Positions 24,664-34,085 of a stretch of 64,000 nt of DNA are shown here, piece by piece. Origin of the DNA: Rhizobium oryzihabitans (GTDB lineage: Bacteria; Pseudomonadota; Alphaproteobacteria; Rhizobiales; Rhizobiaceae); the NCBI RefSeq assembly GCF_010669145.1, contig NZ_CP048632.1, positions 558,001 to 622,000 of the forward strand, written 5' to 3'. Position numbers and translations under genes: made by a program. Every line of letters begins with the position of its first letter. The first letter of the stretch is position 1. The notes under the pieces were generated by a model. It saw only the letters and a program-made list of their open reading frames with translations, searched no databases and was not told where the DNA came from.

Positions 24664-26981
24664 CAGGAAGCATCCGCCTTCAAGGGAGCATCGGCAAGCA
24701 GGCGGACGGAAACCAGCACCGATTTCGATGTCGGCGTGAAGCTGCCTTCGCCATAGCTCGACAGCGGCACCAGCACGTTCAGTTCCGGATAATAACCGCC
24801 GACGCTGCCGCGCGGGATATTATAGGGCACGAGCCGGAAGTTTTCCGCGACGCGTTCCACGCCATCGCCATATTCGCCGATGACATCGACGCGCTGGCGG
24901 GAATGGGCGCCAAGAGCTTCCATATCCGCAGGGTTCATGAAGATGACGTGGCGTTCGCCATAGACGCCGCGATAGCGGTCGTCCATGCCGTAAATCGTGG
25001 TGTTGTACTGATCGTGGCTGCGGAAGGTCTGCAGCACGAAAAGATTGTCGCGGCTGAGCGCCTGCTGGTGCTCTGTCTGTCCGGGAAGCGGGCCTGCGTA
25101 GAAGGTCGCCTTTTTCGCCGGCGTGTTCCACTGCCGTTCGGCCGCCGTGTTGCGCAGATGAAAACCGCGCGGCACACGGACGCGCTCGTTGAAATTGTCG
25201 AAACCGGGAATGACCCGCTCAATCATGTCGCGAATGAGATCGTAATCATCGGCGAGCGCCTTCCAGTTGACATGGACATTGCCAAGGGTGGCTTCCGCTA
25301 TACCGGCAACGATGGCGACTTCCGAGCGCAGTTCGTCCGAGGCCGGCGGGTTGATACCGCCGGAACCATGCACCATGCTCATGGAATCCTCGACCGTAAC
25401 GATCTGCGACCGGCCTGCTGAATTGCGGTCGATTTCCGTTCGCCCGAGGCAGGGCAGCACGAAGGAGGTTTCGCCCGGCACCAGATGCGAATGGTTGAGC
25501 TTGGTGGCGATATTGACCGTGAGTTTCTGCTTCTCGAAAGCCTTGATGATCAGCGGACTGTCGGGCGTCGCCCGCAGGAAGTTGCCACCGAGCGCGATGA
25601 ATGTCTGAGCCTTGCCATCCAGCATGGCAGCGACGGCCTCCACGGTGTTGTGGCCGGGCTTGCGCGGCATGGAAACGCCGAGTTCTTTCTCCAGCGCGTC
25701 GAGAAGGGCAGGCGGCGCTTTCTCGTCGATGCCAACGGTGCGGTCGCCCTGCACGTTTGAATGGCCGCGAACGGGGCAAAGGCCGGCGCCCGGCCGGCCG
25801 ATATTGCCGCGAAGCAGCATGAAATTGGTGATTTCGCGAATGATGATGACGGAGTGCCGGTGCTGTGTGACACCCATGGCCCATGTGGCGATGACCGAAC
25901 CGGCATTCATGTAGATGCCGGCGGCTTCTTCGATCTGGGCGCGCGTCAGGCCGGACTGGTCGAGAATGGTTTCCCAGTCGGTTGCCTCGACGGCGGCGCG
26001 ATAGGCCTCGAATTCCACCGCGTGTTCGGCGAGGAAATCGTAATCGATGATGGCGGGTTCTCCCGCCGCCCTTGCGGCATCATCGGCGGCGAAGACCGCC
26101 TTGCTCATGCCGCGCACGGCGGCCATATCTCCGCCCTGCCGGGGCTGGTAGTAATTGGTGGCGATCTTCGTATTGCCGCCGGTGATCATCTCGATCTTGT
26201 CCTGCGGATCGGCAAAGCGCTCCAGACCCTTTTCACGGATAGGATTAAGGACGGCGATCTTGGCGCCGCGAAGGGCGGCGCGGCGCAGATCGCCCAGCAT
26301 GCGGGGATGGTTGGTGCCGGGGTTCTGGCCGATCACGAAAATCGCATCGGCCTGTTCGAAATCCTCCAGCAGCACCGTGCCCTTGCCGACGCCGATCGAC
26401 GCTTTGAGGCCAACGCCGCTTGCCTCGTGGCACATGTTGGAGCAATCGGGGAAATTATTGGTGCCGTAGAGCCGTACCATCAACTGATAGATGAACGCTG
26501 CCTCGTTGGAGGCGCGGCCGGACGTGTAGAATTCCGCCCGGTCCGGGCTGTCGAGGCTGTTCAGGATCCTGCCGATTTCGGCAAAGGCATCGTCCCAGGA
26601 TACGGGAAGATATTTGTCGGTCGCCCGGTCGTAGCGCATCGGGTTGGTCAGGCGGCCCTGTTTTTCCAGATCATAGTCGGACCAGCCGCGTAGTTCGGAC
26701 AGGGTATGGGCGGCAAAAAAATCCGGCGGCACGCGGGCCTCCGTCGCCTCCCACGCGACTGCCTTGACGCCATTTTCGCAGAATTCGAAGGAGGAGCCGT
26801 GTTCGGGATCGCCCCAGGCGCAGCCGGGACAGTCGAAACCATCCGGCTGGTTTGCCTTCAGCAGCGTACGTGCGCCGGAAATCGGCGCTCCTGATTCGAG
26901 AAGCCGTTTGCCGACGCTTTTAAGCGCACCCCAGCCACCTGCGGCAGACGATGCCTTGCCGATGAAATCCGTCTTGCTCAT
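24663..26981 (-). CDS. FdhF/YdeP family molybdopterin oxidoreductase (formate dehydrogenase-like)
   Basis: 772-aa cytosolic enzyme of the DMSO-reductase superfamily, binding bis-MGD. The N-terminus has FDCPGCAWGDP, a short Cys pair without the full 4Fe-4S motif of classic FdhF. SNMCHEASGVGLKASIGVGKGT gives the substrate-side loop, IGQNPGTNHPRML and GGNFLRATPD are pterin-contact regions, and the C-terminal domain starts about residue 640 (LFVLQTFRSHDQYNTTIYG). The YdeP branch is linked to acid resistance in E. coli; formate activity is not established. First gene of a three-gene row. Confidence 0.88.
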   Translation of the reverse strand: MSKTDFIGKASSAAGGWGALKSVGKRLLESGAPISGARTLLKANQPDGFDCPGCAWGDPEHGSSFEFCENGVKAVAWEATEARVPPDFFAAHTLSELRGWSDYDLEKQGRLTNPMRYDRATDKYLPVSWDDAFAEIGRILNSLDSPDRAEFYTSGRASNEAAFIYQLMVRLYGTNNFPDCSNMCHEASGVGLKASIGVGKGTVLLEDFEQADAIFVIGQNPGTNHPRMLGDLRRAALRGAKIAVLNPIREKGLERFADPQDKIEMITGGNTKIATNYYQPRQGGDMAAVRGMSKAVFAADDAARAAGEPAIIDYDFLAEHAVEFEAYRAAVEATDWETILDQSGLTRAQIEEAAGIYMNAGSVIATWAMGVTQHRHSVIIIREITNFMLLRGNIGRPGAGLCPVRGHSNVQGDRTVGIDEKAPPALLDALEKELGVSMPRKPGHNTVEAVAAMLDGKAQTFIALGGNFLRATPDSPLIIKAFEKQKLTVNIATKLNHSHLVPGETSFVLPCLGRTEIDRNSAGRSQIVTVEDSMSMVHGSGGINPPASDELRSEVAIVAGIAEATLGNVHVNWKALADDYDLIRDMIERVIPGFDNFNERVRVPRGFHLRNTAAERQWNTPAKKATFYAGPLPGQTEHQQALSRDNLFVLQTFRSHDQYNTTIYGMDDRYRGVYGERHVIFMNPADMEALGAHSRQRVDVIGEYGDGVERVAENFRLVPYNIPRGSVGGYYPELNVLVPLSSYGEGSFTPTSKSVLVSVRLLADAPLKADAS

Positions 26982-27374
26982 TGCTTTGGCTTTCCCGAAA
27001 TCGCGTTCGCGGCCGCGTGGTCGCTGCGGCCGATCCTATGTAAAAAAGCTGTTTCAGAATCGCCTATGGACGACATATGTCAATCTCTATCTTGCTGCTG
27101 CCGGGAACGGTAAAAGGTCTCTTCCGGCTATCTCCGTGGAACGGCAGGGGTGTGTAACGCGTTGAGAGAATCGCGGCATCATGCACGCCTGGCGCGCCAT
27201 CGAGCAGTGTTGCGTCCTTAAATCGCGGTCTCGCAAAGCGGCGGTTCATGACATTTGCGTCGCAGTCGGGAGGCTTGTTGTTTTCCGCCTATCCGGTTGT
27301 TGACAATATACTTTTTAACGCCATTCTGCCTGCGCATTCGTGCACTGCGGCATTTGAATACAAGAGGACGCCAG
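26982..27374. other. Divergent intergenic region fdhF-like / mgtE
   Basis: About 390 bases without a supported gene. It must hold the promoters of both neighbours. The only structure I note is the 10-bp palindrome GACATATGTC (about 27073-27082). No magnesium-sensing riboswitch pattern was recognised before mgtE. Confidence 0.4.
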
Positions 27375-28802
27375 ATGACAGACCGTGACGACGATCTTGT
27401 CGCGCCCGAAGAGTTGAGGCCGGCAGAGGCACCTTCCGATATCTACGCCGAAGACGGGTCCGTTCGCTCGGATTTTCTGACGATGGTCGGGGCGGCGATC
27501 GCTGACCGCGACCTGCTTTTCCTGCGCAAGAATGTGGCGCGGCTGCACGAGTCGGAACTTGGTGACGTGCTCGAATCCATCCTGCCGGAACAGCGCCACG
27601 CGCTGGTTCGGTTGTTGGGCTCCGATTTCGACATGACGGCACTGACCGAGGTGGATGAAGGCATCCGTCTCGATATCGTCGACCAGATGTCGAACGAGCA
27701 GATCGCCGCCGGTATCGGCGAGCTGGATTCGGACGACGCGGTCTACATTCTCGAGGATCTCGACGATGAGGACCGCGAGGATATTCTCTCGCAACTGCCG
27801 TTCACCGAACGGGTGCGGCTGATGCGGGCGCTGGATTATCCGGAAAGCTCGGCTGGCCGCCGCATGCAGACGGAATTCGTCGCCGTGCCACCGTTCTGGA
27901 CTGTCGGGCAAACCATCGACTATCTACGCGAGGAGGAGGAGCTACCGGATTCCTTCACGCAGATATTCGTCATCGACCCCACCTTCAAGCTGGTTGGTGC
28001 GCTTGATCTCGACAAGGTGCTGCGCGCCAAGCGTCAGGTGAAGATCGAAACGATCATGCACGAGACGAACCACTCCATTCCGGCCGAGATGGACCAGGAA
28101 GAGGCGGCGCAGCTTTTCGAGCAATATGACCTTCTCTCCGCAGCCGTCGTTGACAGTAACGGCCGGCTGGTCGGTGTGCTCACCATCGATGACGTGGTCG
28201 ACGTCATTCAGGAAGAGGCGGAAGAGGATCTGCTCAGGCTTGGCGGCGTGGGCGACGAAGAATTGTCTGACAGCATTGTCAGTACGTCGCGCTCCCGCGT
28301 GCCGTGGCTTGCAGTCAACCTCCTCACTGCCTTTCTGTCCGCCTCGGTGATCAGCCTGTTTGACGCGACGATCCAGCAGATCATCGCGCTGGCGATCCTC
28401 ATGCCGGCGGTTGCCGGCATGGGCGGCAATGCCGGATCGCAGACCATGACAGTGTCGGTGCGGGCACTGGCGACCAAGAGCCTCGATATTCACAACGCCG
28501 CCCGCATCATCCGGCGCGAGGCAGGTGTGGGCATCCTCAACGGCATGCTGTTCGGTTGCGCCATCGGTGTCGTTGCCGGTATCTGGTTTCAGGATGTGCA
28601 TATTGGCGGCATCATCGCCACCGCCATGTGTCTGAACATGCTGGCAGCGGCGCTGGCAGGCATTCTCATTCCGCTGGTTCTCGACAAGTTCGGGGCCGAC
28701 CCCGCCGTCTCCTCGGCGGTATTCGTCACGGCGGTGACTGACATTGTCGGCTTTTTTGCCTTTCTCGGTATCGCGACCTGGTGGTACGGCATTTCCGGAT
28801 AG
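27375..28802 (+). CDS. mgtE: Magnesium transporter MgtE
   Basis: 475-aa inner-membrane Mg2+ channel. Domains in order: MgtE_N superhelical region (about residues 35-140, LHESELGDVLESILPEQRHA), two CBS domains (about 145-270, VGVLTIDDVVDVIQEEAEED), and five C-terminal membrane helices with the pore sequence AILMPAVAGMGGNAGSQTM. CBS domains gate the pore by bound Mg2+. ATG 27375 has AAGAGGA upstream; a 40-codon in-frame extension is rejected. Divergent from the FdhF-like operon. Confidence 0.94.
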   Translation: MTDRDDDLVAPEELRPAEAPSDIYAEDGSVRSDFLTMVGAAIADRDLLFLRKNVARLHESELGDVLESILPEQRHALVRLLGSDFDMTALTEVDEGIRLDIVDQMSNEQIAAGIGELDSDDAVYILEDLDDEDREDILSQLPFTERVRLMRALDYPESSAGRRMQTEFVAVPPFWTVGQTIDYLREEEELPDSFTQIFVIDPTFKLVGALDLDKVLRAKRQVKIETIMHETNHSIPAEMDQEEAAQLFEQYDLLSAAVVDSNGRLVGVLTIDDVVDVIQEEAEEDLLRLGGVGDEELSDSIVSTSRSRVPWLAVNLLTAFLSASVISLFDATIQQIIALAILMPAVAGMGGNAGSQTMTVSVRALATKSLDIHNAARIIRREAGVGILNGMLFGCAIGVVAGIWFQDVHIGGIIATAMCLNMLAAALAGILIPLVLDKFGADPAVSSAVFVTAVTDIVGFFAFLGIATWWYGISG

Positions 28803-28818
28803 GCGGGGCAGGCAAAAA

Positions 28819-28847
28819 TTGACTTTTACGTGAAGGTCAAATAATAT
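28819..28847 (+). promoter_or_regulatory. merR promoter with operator in the spacer
   Basis: TTGACT (28819-28824), 17 nt, then TAATAT (28842-28847) is a good sigma70-type promoter. A 22-bp imperfect palindrome (28819-28840, TTGAC arms around ACGT) overlaps the -35 and fills the spacer, as expected for a self-regulated MerR gene; it resembles LiuR sites. Confidence 0.75.
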
Positions 28848-28873
28848 TATCCGGTTATGAATCGGATAGGCCC

Positions 28874-29260
28874 TTGGACAAGTATTATAGCATAACCGAA
28901 CTGACACGCGAATTCGGTGTTTCCACCCGCACCCTACGATTTTACGAGGATGAGGGACTGATTCACCCTGAGCGTCGCGGGCGCACGAGGCTTTTCAGGG
29001 CTGCGGATCGCCGTCTTATTCAAGAGATTCTGCGCGGCCGCCGTATCGGTTTCACGATTTCCGAAATTCGCGAGATTATTCACGTCTACAAGGAGCCGCC
29101 CGGCGAATCGGGCCAACTGGTGCTTCTGATGAAGAAGGTCGATGAAAAGCGCGCCGATCTCAGACAAAAACGCAAGGACATCGAAGAGACCCTTGCTGAA
29201 CTCGACAATGTCGAAGAGGCCTGTCTGACACGGCTTGCCGAAATCGGCGTGGGGACTTGA
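28874..29260 (+). CDS. MerR family regulator, LiuR-like
   Basis: 128-aa regulator. The N-terminal MerR winged helix reads YSITELTREFGVSTRTLRFY then EDEGLIHPERRGRTRLF (about residues 5-42), and the C-terminus is a dimerising coiled coil (KKVDEKRADLRQKRKDIEET). It lacks the Cys pattern of metal-sensing MerR proteins. The layout and its operator resemble LiuR, which controls branched-chain amino-acid breakdown, but no liu gene is nearby. The start is TTG; an ATG at 28858 is out of frame. An intergenic palindrome follows. Confidence 0.83.
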   Translation: MDKYYSITELTREFGVSTRTLRFYEDEGLIHPERRGRTRLFRAADRRLIQEILRGRRIGFTISEIREIIHVYKEPPGESGQLVLLMKKVDEKRADLRQKRKDIEETLAELDNVEEACLTRLAEIGVGT

Positions 29261-29318
29261 AATAGGGCCCTGGCTGTCGCGCTTACGGCACACATTTAGA
29301 GGTCGAGACCTCTCTTTC

Positions 29319-29389
29319 GTCACCCTCGGGCTTGACCTGAGGGTCCACGGCGGCGTCGATGGATCCTCGGATCAAGCCCGAGGATGACG
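29319..29389. repeat. Intergenic palindromic repeat, copy 1
   Basis: CGTCACCCTCGGGCTTGA (29319-29336) and TCAAGCCCGAGGATGACG (29372-29389) form a near-perfect inverted repeat with a 35-nt centre. It lies between the convergent merR and acyltransferase-type genes, and shares arms with the copies at 35923 and 56223. Confidence 0.85.
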
Positions 29390-29437
29390 TCGAGTGCAGG
29401 ACACCACGCCGTCCCTCTGTGACCCCGCAACTTTCCC

Positions 29438-30403
29438 CTATTGCGCCTCAACCGTGCACTGCTGCGCCACTTCGCTGACCTTCGTCTGCTGCTCGGTGCT
29501 GAGCTTGCCGTCCATCATCGTGTCGAACAGGTTTTCCGCCTGCAGCTTTTCCAGCGTGCAGCCGCAGAAACGCTGGCACAATTCCAGCCCGTTCGGCTGT
29601 TCGACACAGCTCTTTTCGCAGCTTGATTTGTAAAGCTCCACCTGATCGACCGGTGGAGGCGGAGCCGCCTGCGACAGGACGTAGACGAGGCCAATCAGCA
29701 CCGGCTGGTGGATAAGGTAGAAGGCCAGACTGTGACGGCCGGCGCTTGCTATCAGATTGCGTGGTGAACTGGGGCTGCGAAAACGATCCAGCCAGTCGCG
29801 CGGCGTGACGAACTGCGAGACAGCAAGCCCGGCAAGGAAAGGCGCAAGCCATGGCAGGAGCGGCACATAGTCGTTCGAGCGCGGCGGCATAGTGGAGAAG
29901 CCGATCCAGGCCAGCCACTTGCTGTTGAACAGGTCAGACTGGACATACTGCGGCAGCGCAAAGGCAATCACCGCGAAAAGCAGCGTTACGGGCGCGGGCG
30001 CGCGCAGAAACAGCAGGCCCACGAGGCTTGCGGCGGCGATATTGTGCAGGATGCCGAAAAAGATGAAGCTGTCCGGAAAGGCGAAATACGTGGCGATGGT
30101 GATGAGCAGCGCCGAGCCGGCCACCATCGCAAAACGCTTGCCGAAGGACGGCCAGTTCAGGCCTTTGCCATGGGCGAGAAACAGGCTGAAGCCGGCCAGG
30201 AACAGGAACGAGCTTGCAATGCCGCGCGCATAGAGCTTCCAGAGGCCCGTGGTCGCTGTGCCGGGTTCGAGATAGCCGAAATATTCCAGGTTCCACGTGA
30301 AGTGATAGGATGCCATGGCGATGAGCGCCAGCCCGCGCAATGTATCGAGACCGCCGATGCGGCCTTTGCGGCTGTTTTCGTTTGCGGCTGTGTTTGTGTC
30401 CAT
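29438..30403 (-). CDS. HGSNAT/DUF1624-type membrane protein
   Basis: About 321-aa integral membrane protein. The N-terminal RIGGLDTLRGLALIAMASYH is the DUF1624 (heparan-alpha-glucosaminide N-acetyltransferase-like) signature, followed by about seven helices. A Cys-rich tail (SSCEKSCVEQPNGLELCQRF, CGCTLEKL) sits beyond the last helix, probably periplasmic and disulfide-bonded; this tail is not part of the core family. ATG 30403 is chosen; an upstream TTG gives a longer form. It is followed by a palindromic repeat and preceded by the DUF599 gene on the same strand. Confidence 0.8.
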   Translation of the reverse strand: MDTNTAANENSRKGRIGGLDTLRGLALIAMASYHFTWNLEYFGYLEPGTATTGLWKLYARGIASSFLFLAGFSLFLAHGKGLNWPSFGKRFAMVAGSALLITIATYFAFPDSFIFFGILHNIAAASLVGLLFLRAPAPVTLLFAVIAFALPQYVQSDLFNSKWLAWIGFSTMPPRSNDYVPLLPWLAPFLAGLAVSQFVTPRDWLDRFRSPSSPRNLIASAGRHSLAFYLIHQPVLIGLVYVLSQAAPPPPVDQVELYKSSCEKSCVEQPNGLELCQRFCGCTLEKLQAENLFDTMMDGKLSTEQQTKVSEVAQQCTVEAQ

Positions 30404-30472
30404 GGTTCCCGCTTTTTCAGCTTTTTGGAGGGCCAATATTCACTCGGGCTTGGCCCTTGAAGTGCGGCTATT

Positions 30473-31165
30473 TCAAGGCCGGGTTTCTTCCATGATGGCG
30501 CGGCGCGCCTCGGAAAAGAACTGACGGCGCAACAGCGCCACGATGATGATGACGGTGCTGGCAATGAAGACATAAGGGCTGATGAACCAGCCGAGATAAC
30601 CGATGGACAGAAAGATCGTCCGCAGGCCGTCATTGAAGTTCTTAGCAGCGATGATGTTCATCTTTATGACGTTTTCAGCCGCGCGCTCGGCCGCCTCACG
30701 GTCCGAATTGACGTCGTGGACCATGGGAATGGCGCCGAACAGGATCGTGCAATAGTTGAACAGGCGGTAGGACCAGCCAAATTTGAAGAAGGAATAACCG
30801 AATAGGCACGTCAGCCCGATAACCTTCAGCTCGAAGGCCGTGCGTCCGGCATAGTGCACGAAAGGCATGTCGCGAAACACCGATTCGACCTGCTCGGTCG
30901 CACCCAGAAGCGCAAAACAGCCACCGATGGCGAAGATGGAGGTGGAGGCGAAAAAGGCGGTGCCATTCTGCAGGCCGGCCATGATCTGCGTGTCGATCAT
31001 CTTCAGGTCGCGTTTGAGGGAGTTCATGATCCACTCACGCCGGCGCTCGGCCATGGCCTGATTGAGGCTGGTTCTCGAAAACAGCGTCCTTCCCGTTGTG
31101 ACATGCGTATAGACAGCCCACAGCACGATGAAAACGACGATCGAAATATAGTCCATGATGGTCAT
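30473..31165 (-). CDS. DUF599 family membrane protein
   Basis: About 230-aa inner-membrane protein. Helices are visible near the N-terminus (ISIVVFIVLWAVYTHV), in the middle (ASTSIFAIGGCFALLGAT; VIGLTCLFGYSFFKF) and at the end (FLSIGYLGWFISPYVFIAST). The RREWIMNSLKRDLKMIDTQI stretch is family-typical. The start is uncertain: ATG 31165 and ATG 31156 are three codons apart, and neither has a strong ribosome site. Function unknown. Its stop is 69 nt from the next gene start on the same strand. Confidence 0.78.
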   Translation of the reverse strand: MTIMDYISIVVFIVLWAVYTHVTTGRTLFSRTSLNQAMAERRREWIMNSLKRDLKMIDTQIMAGLQNGTAFFASTSIFAIGGCFALLGATEQVESVFRDMPFVHYAGRTAFELKVIGLTCLFGYSFFKFGWSYRLFNYCTILFGAIPMVHDVNSDREAAERAAENVIKMNIIAAKNFNDGLRTIFLSIGYLGWFISPYVFIASTVIIIVALLRRQFFSEARRAIMEETRP

Positions 31166-31669
31166 CACGGGCAGGCCACCTTGCTGTTTGCGAATCTTCG
31201 AAAGCATATTGATTTGAAGGCTATGGCAAGGCAATGGCGGCGGCGGCCGTCATCCAACATTCTGCTACAGCGTTGCAGCCCGATCATTTTATTCTCTGCT
31301 AACGTTCCGGTAACCAAGTGGCTTTATCAATCCTCTCGCGGACGACAGGTCTGCCGGTTCCGGGTCAGGTTTTGCGTACCGGTTCCGCTTCGATTTCCCG
31401 GCCATATCGCTTGCCGATTGACAGGGCCGCCTTTCACACCTAGCCTTTTATGAGGACCGGTGTTTCCGGCGTCCGGAGTTGCCAAGGCTTTGATAGGTCC
31501 GCATCGTGTGGACAGGTTTTGATCTCTCCGGCCCGGTATCAGCGGCAGTCCGGCATGAGCAACCGGGGGACGCCTTTTTCTACGAATCGTTCCCTTCATG
31601 TCCGCGCCGCCTCTGGCTTGCACCATCGCAAAGACGCCGGTCCGCTCCATCCTCTCTTTCAGGTTTCCC
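31166..31669. other. Divergent intergenic region DUF599 / cobU
   Basis: About 500 bases without a gene that I can support. A cobalamin riboswitch would be expected before a cobU, but I could not find its conserved B12-box on either strand. An alternative longer cobU start at 31598 reads into this region but its residues are not conserved. Confidence 0.4.
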
Positions 31670-32191
31670 ATGACAGATAAAAACCGCTCCGTTTTCATTC
31701 TTGGCGGTGCGCGGTCGGGCAAGTCCCGTTTCGCCGAAGAGCTTGCGGGGACCGCCGGCGGGCATCTGCATTATCTCGCAACCGGCCGGGCATGGGACGA
31801 TGAAATGCGCGATCGCATCGATCACCATCAGGCGCGGCGCGGCGGGGAGTGGACAACCCACGAGGCGCCGGTCGATATCGCTGCGGTGCTTGCGCGGCTC
31901 GATGCGTCGGACAATGTCGTCCTCATCGACTGCCTGACATTGTGGCTCACCAATCTGATGATGGAAAATGCCGATATCGAGGCCGCCTTCGCCGGGCTTG
32001 AAGCGGCGATCGCTTCCACGAGGGCGAGACTCATTCTGGTCTCCAACGAGGTTGGTCTCGGCATCGTGCCGGAAAACCGCATGGCGCGGGAATTTCGCGA
32101 TCATGCCGGGCGGCTGCATCAGCGCGTCGCCGCAATTGTCGGCGAGGTCTATTTCGTTGCTGCCGGACTGCCATTGAAGATGAAGGGCTGA
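31670..32191 (+). CDS. cobU: Adenosylcobinamide kinase / adenosylcobinamide-phosphate guanylyltransferase
   Basis: 173-aa cytosolic enzyme (also called CobP) that phosphorylates adenosylcobinamide and adds GMP, late in coenzyme B12 assembly. The P-loop is [15 protein letters not shown] (residues about 9-23), the guanylylation His region is [16 protein letters not shown], and [13 protein letters not shown] and [21 protein letters not shown] are further signatures. ATG 31670 gives the normal length. A terminator-like hairpin follows. Rest of the cob pathway is outside the window. Confidence 0.92.
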   Translation: MTDKNRSVFILGGARSGKSRFAEELAGTAGGHLHYLATGRAWDDEMRDRIDHHQARRGGEWTTHEAPVDIAAVLARLDASDNVVLIDCLTLWLTNLMMENADIEAAFAGLEAAIASTRARLILVSNEVGLGIVPENRMAREFRDHAGRLHQRVAAIVGEVYFVAAGLPLKMKG

Positions 32192-32208
32192 TAGCGCCCG
32201 CCTCTTAA

Positions 32209-32238
32209 GCCGGGACCAACTCGCAGCCCGGCCTTTTT
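32209..32238 (+). terminator. Terminator after cobU
   Basis: GCCGGG (32209-32214) pairs with CCCGGC (32227-32232) over a 12-nt loop, followed by CTTTTT. Short stem, so moderate strength. Confidence 0.6.
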
Positions 32239-32299
32239 GCAGTGACATTGCCTGTCCGTAACTGCACCGTTTTTCTCCCGCTGCGACAGCTTTGCTTTC

Positions 32300-32313
32300 T
32301 TGATCTGAATCAA
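32300..32313. promoter_or_regulatory. FixK/FNR box upstream of fixN
   Basis: TTGATCTGAATCAA is a perfect TTGAT-N4-ATCAA anaerobox, 115 nt before the fixN start. This is the site bound by FixK/FnrN-type regulators that switch on cbb3 oxidase at low oxygen. Confidence 0.92.
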
Positions 32314-32428
32314 GGTGGCTTTCCCACGCCGGTGGCAATGCTCCAACCGACGCAAAGGCCCGTTTCCGCTTCGTAAAGCGTGCGCCGTGTCTGGCGTCGC
32401 TCTGCTTGCACGTTGGGGGAAACCAACA

Positions 32429-34075
32429 ATGAATTACACGTTAGAAACCGCGATCGTGGCCCTCGGGGCCTTTCTCGCGTTGCTCGGGGCGGCTTTCGCT
32501 CACGACAGTCTTTTCGCCGCCCATATGTGGGTGCTGTTTTTTACGCTTCTGGTCAGCACGGTGCTTCTGCTGCGCCGCGTTTCCTTCGCGCCGGTTGATC
32601 AGGCTGCGCGCGCGCGCCTCAAGTCGGAGTATTTCGACGAGGTGGTGAAATACGGTGTCATCGCCACCGTGTTCTGGGGCGTCGTCGGTTTTCTGGTCGG
32701 GGTCGTGGTGGCGTTGCAGCTTGCCTTTCCCGATCTCAACATCGCGCCTTATTTTAACTTCGGCCGCATGCGGCCGCTGCACACCTCCGCGGTGATCTTC
32801 GCTTTCGGGGGAAATGCGCTGATCGCGACGTCATTTTACGTTGTGCAGAGAACCTGTCGTGCACGCCTCTTCGGCGGCAATCTCGGCTGGTTTGTCTTCT
32901 GGGGTTATAATCTCTTCATCGTCATGGCCGCCACCGGCTACCTGCTTGGTATCACGCAGGGCCGCGAATATGCCGAGCCGGAATGGTATGTCGATATCTG
33001 GCTGACCATCGTCTGGGTCGCCTATCTCGTTGCCTTCCTCGGCACGATCCTGATGCGCAGGGAGCCGCATATCTATGTGGCGAACTGGTTTTATCTCGCC
33101 TTCATCGTCACCATCGCCATGCTGCACATCGTCAACAATCTGGCGATACCCGTGTCGTTCCTCGGGGTGAAGAGTTACTCGGCTTTCTCGGGTGTGCAGG
33201 ACGCGCTGACGCAATGGTGGTACGGCCATAACGCCGTCGGCTTTTTCCTGACTGCCGGCTTCCTCGGCATGATGTATTATTTCATTCCCAAACAGGTGAA
33301 CCGCCCGGTCTATTCCTACCGCCTGTCGATCATCCACTTCTGGGCGCTGATCTTCATGTATATCTGGGCCGGTCCGCACCATCTGCACTATACGGCGCTG
33401 CCGGACTGGGCGCAGACGCTCGGCATGGTGTTCTCGATCATGCTGTGGATGCCATCCTGGGGCGGGATGATCAACGGTCTGATGACGCTTTCGGGCGCCT
33501 GGGACAAGATCCGCACCGATCCCATCGTGCGCATGATGGTGATGGCGGTGGCCTTCTACGGCATGGCGACTTTCGAGGGGCCGATGATGTCGATCAAGGC
33601 CGTCAACTCGCTCAGCCACTATACCGACTGGACCATCGGCCATGTGCATTCGGGTGCTCTCGGCTGGAACGGCATGATCACCTTCGGCGCGATCTACTAC
33701 CTGACGCCGAAACTCTGGGGCAGGGAGCGTCTCTACAGCCTGCAGCTGGTCAACTGGCACTTCTGGCTCGCCACGCTCGGCATCGTCATTTACGCCGCCG
33801 TCATGTGGGTGGCCGGCATCCAGCAGGCGCTGATGTGGCGCGAATACGATACGCAGGGCTTCCTCGTTTATTCCTTCGCGGAATCGGTCGCGGCGCTGTT
33901 CCCCTATTACGTGATGCGTGCACTGGGCGGCCTGATGTTCCTCAGCGGGGCACTGATCATGGCCTACAACGTCACGATGACCATCCTCGGTCATCAACGC
34001 GACGAAGGTATCCACACGGATGCCGAGGCTTCGGCGCAGCCCGCCGAAACCCGTTCGCTACAGCCTGCTGAATAA
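32429..34075 (+). CDS. fixN: cbb3-type cytochrome c oxidase subunit I
   Basis: 548-aa catalytic subunit (CcoN/FixN) of the high-affinity oxidase, reducing O2 at low tension in the inner membrane. About 12 hydrophobic helices are visible. Heme and CuB His ligands lie in [20 protein letters not shown], the [20 protein letters not shown] helix, and [16 protein letters not shown]; the last heme ligands are in [21 protein letters not shown] 32429 follows GGGGGA. A perfect FixK box lies upstream. fixO follows after 10 nt with AAGGAGG. Confidence 0.96.
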   Translation: MNYTLETAIVALGAFLALLGAAFAHDSLFAAHMWVLFFTLLVSTVLLLRRVSFAPVDQAARARLKSEYFDEVVKYGVIATVFWGVVGFLVGVVVALQLAFPDLNIAPYFNFGRMRPLHTSAVIFAFGGNALIATSFYVVQRTCRARLFGGNLGWFVFWGYNLFIVMAATGYLLGITQGREYAEPEWYVDIWLTIVWVAYLVAFLGTILMRREPHIYVANWFYLAFIVTIAMLHIVNNLAIPVSFLGVKSYSAFSGVQDALTQWWYGHNAVGFFLTAGFLGMMYYFIPKQVNRPVYSYRLSIIHFWALIFMYIWAGPHHLHYTALPDWAQTLGMVFSIMLWMPSWGGMINGLMTLSGAWDKIRTDPIVRMMVMAVAFYGMATFEGPMMSIKAVNSLSHYTDWTIGHVHSGALGWNGMITFGAIYYLTPKLWGRERLYSLQLVNWHFWLATLGIVIYAAVMWVAGIQQALMWREYDTQGFLVYSFAESVAALFPYYVMRALGGLMFLSGALIMAYNVTMTILGHQRDEGIHTDAEASAQPAETRSLQPAE

Positions 34076-34085
34076 GGAGGGGCCG

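Noticed and set aside
31235..31669. Cobalamin riboswitch before cobU
   Set aside because: I looked for the B12 box and the G-rich and A-rich core on both strands and found no convincing set. A covariance-model search would settle it.
32831..34015. 394-aa open frame opposite fixN
   Set aside because: fixN is conserved with all heme ligands; composition of the antisense frame is not protein-like.
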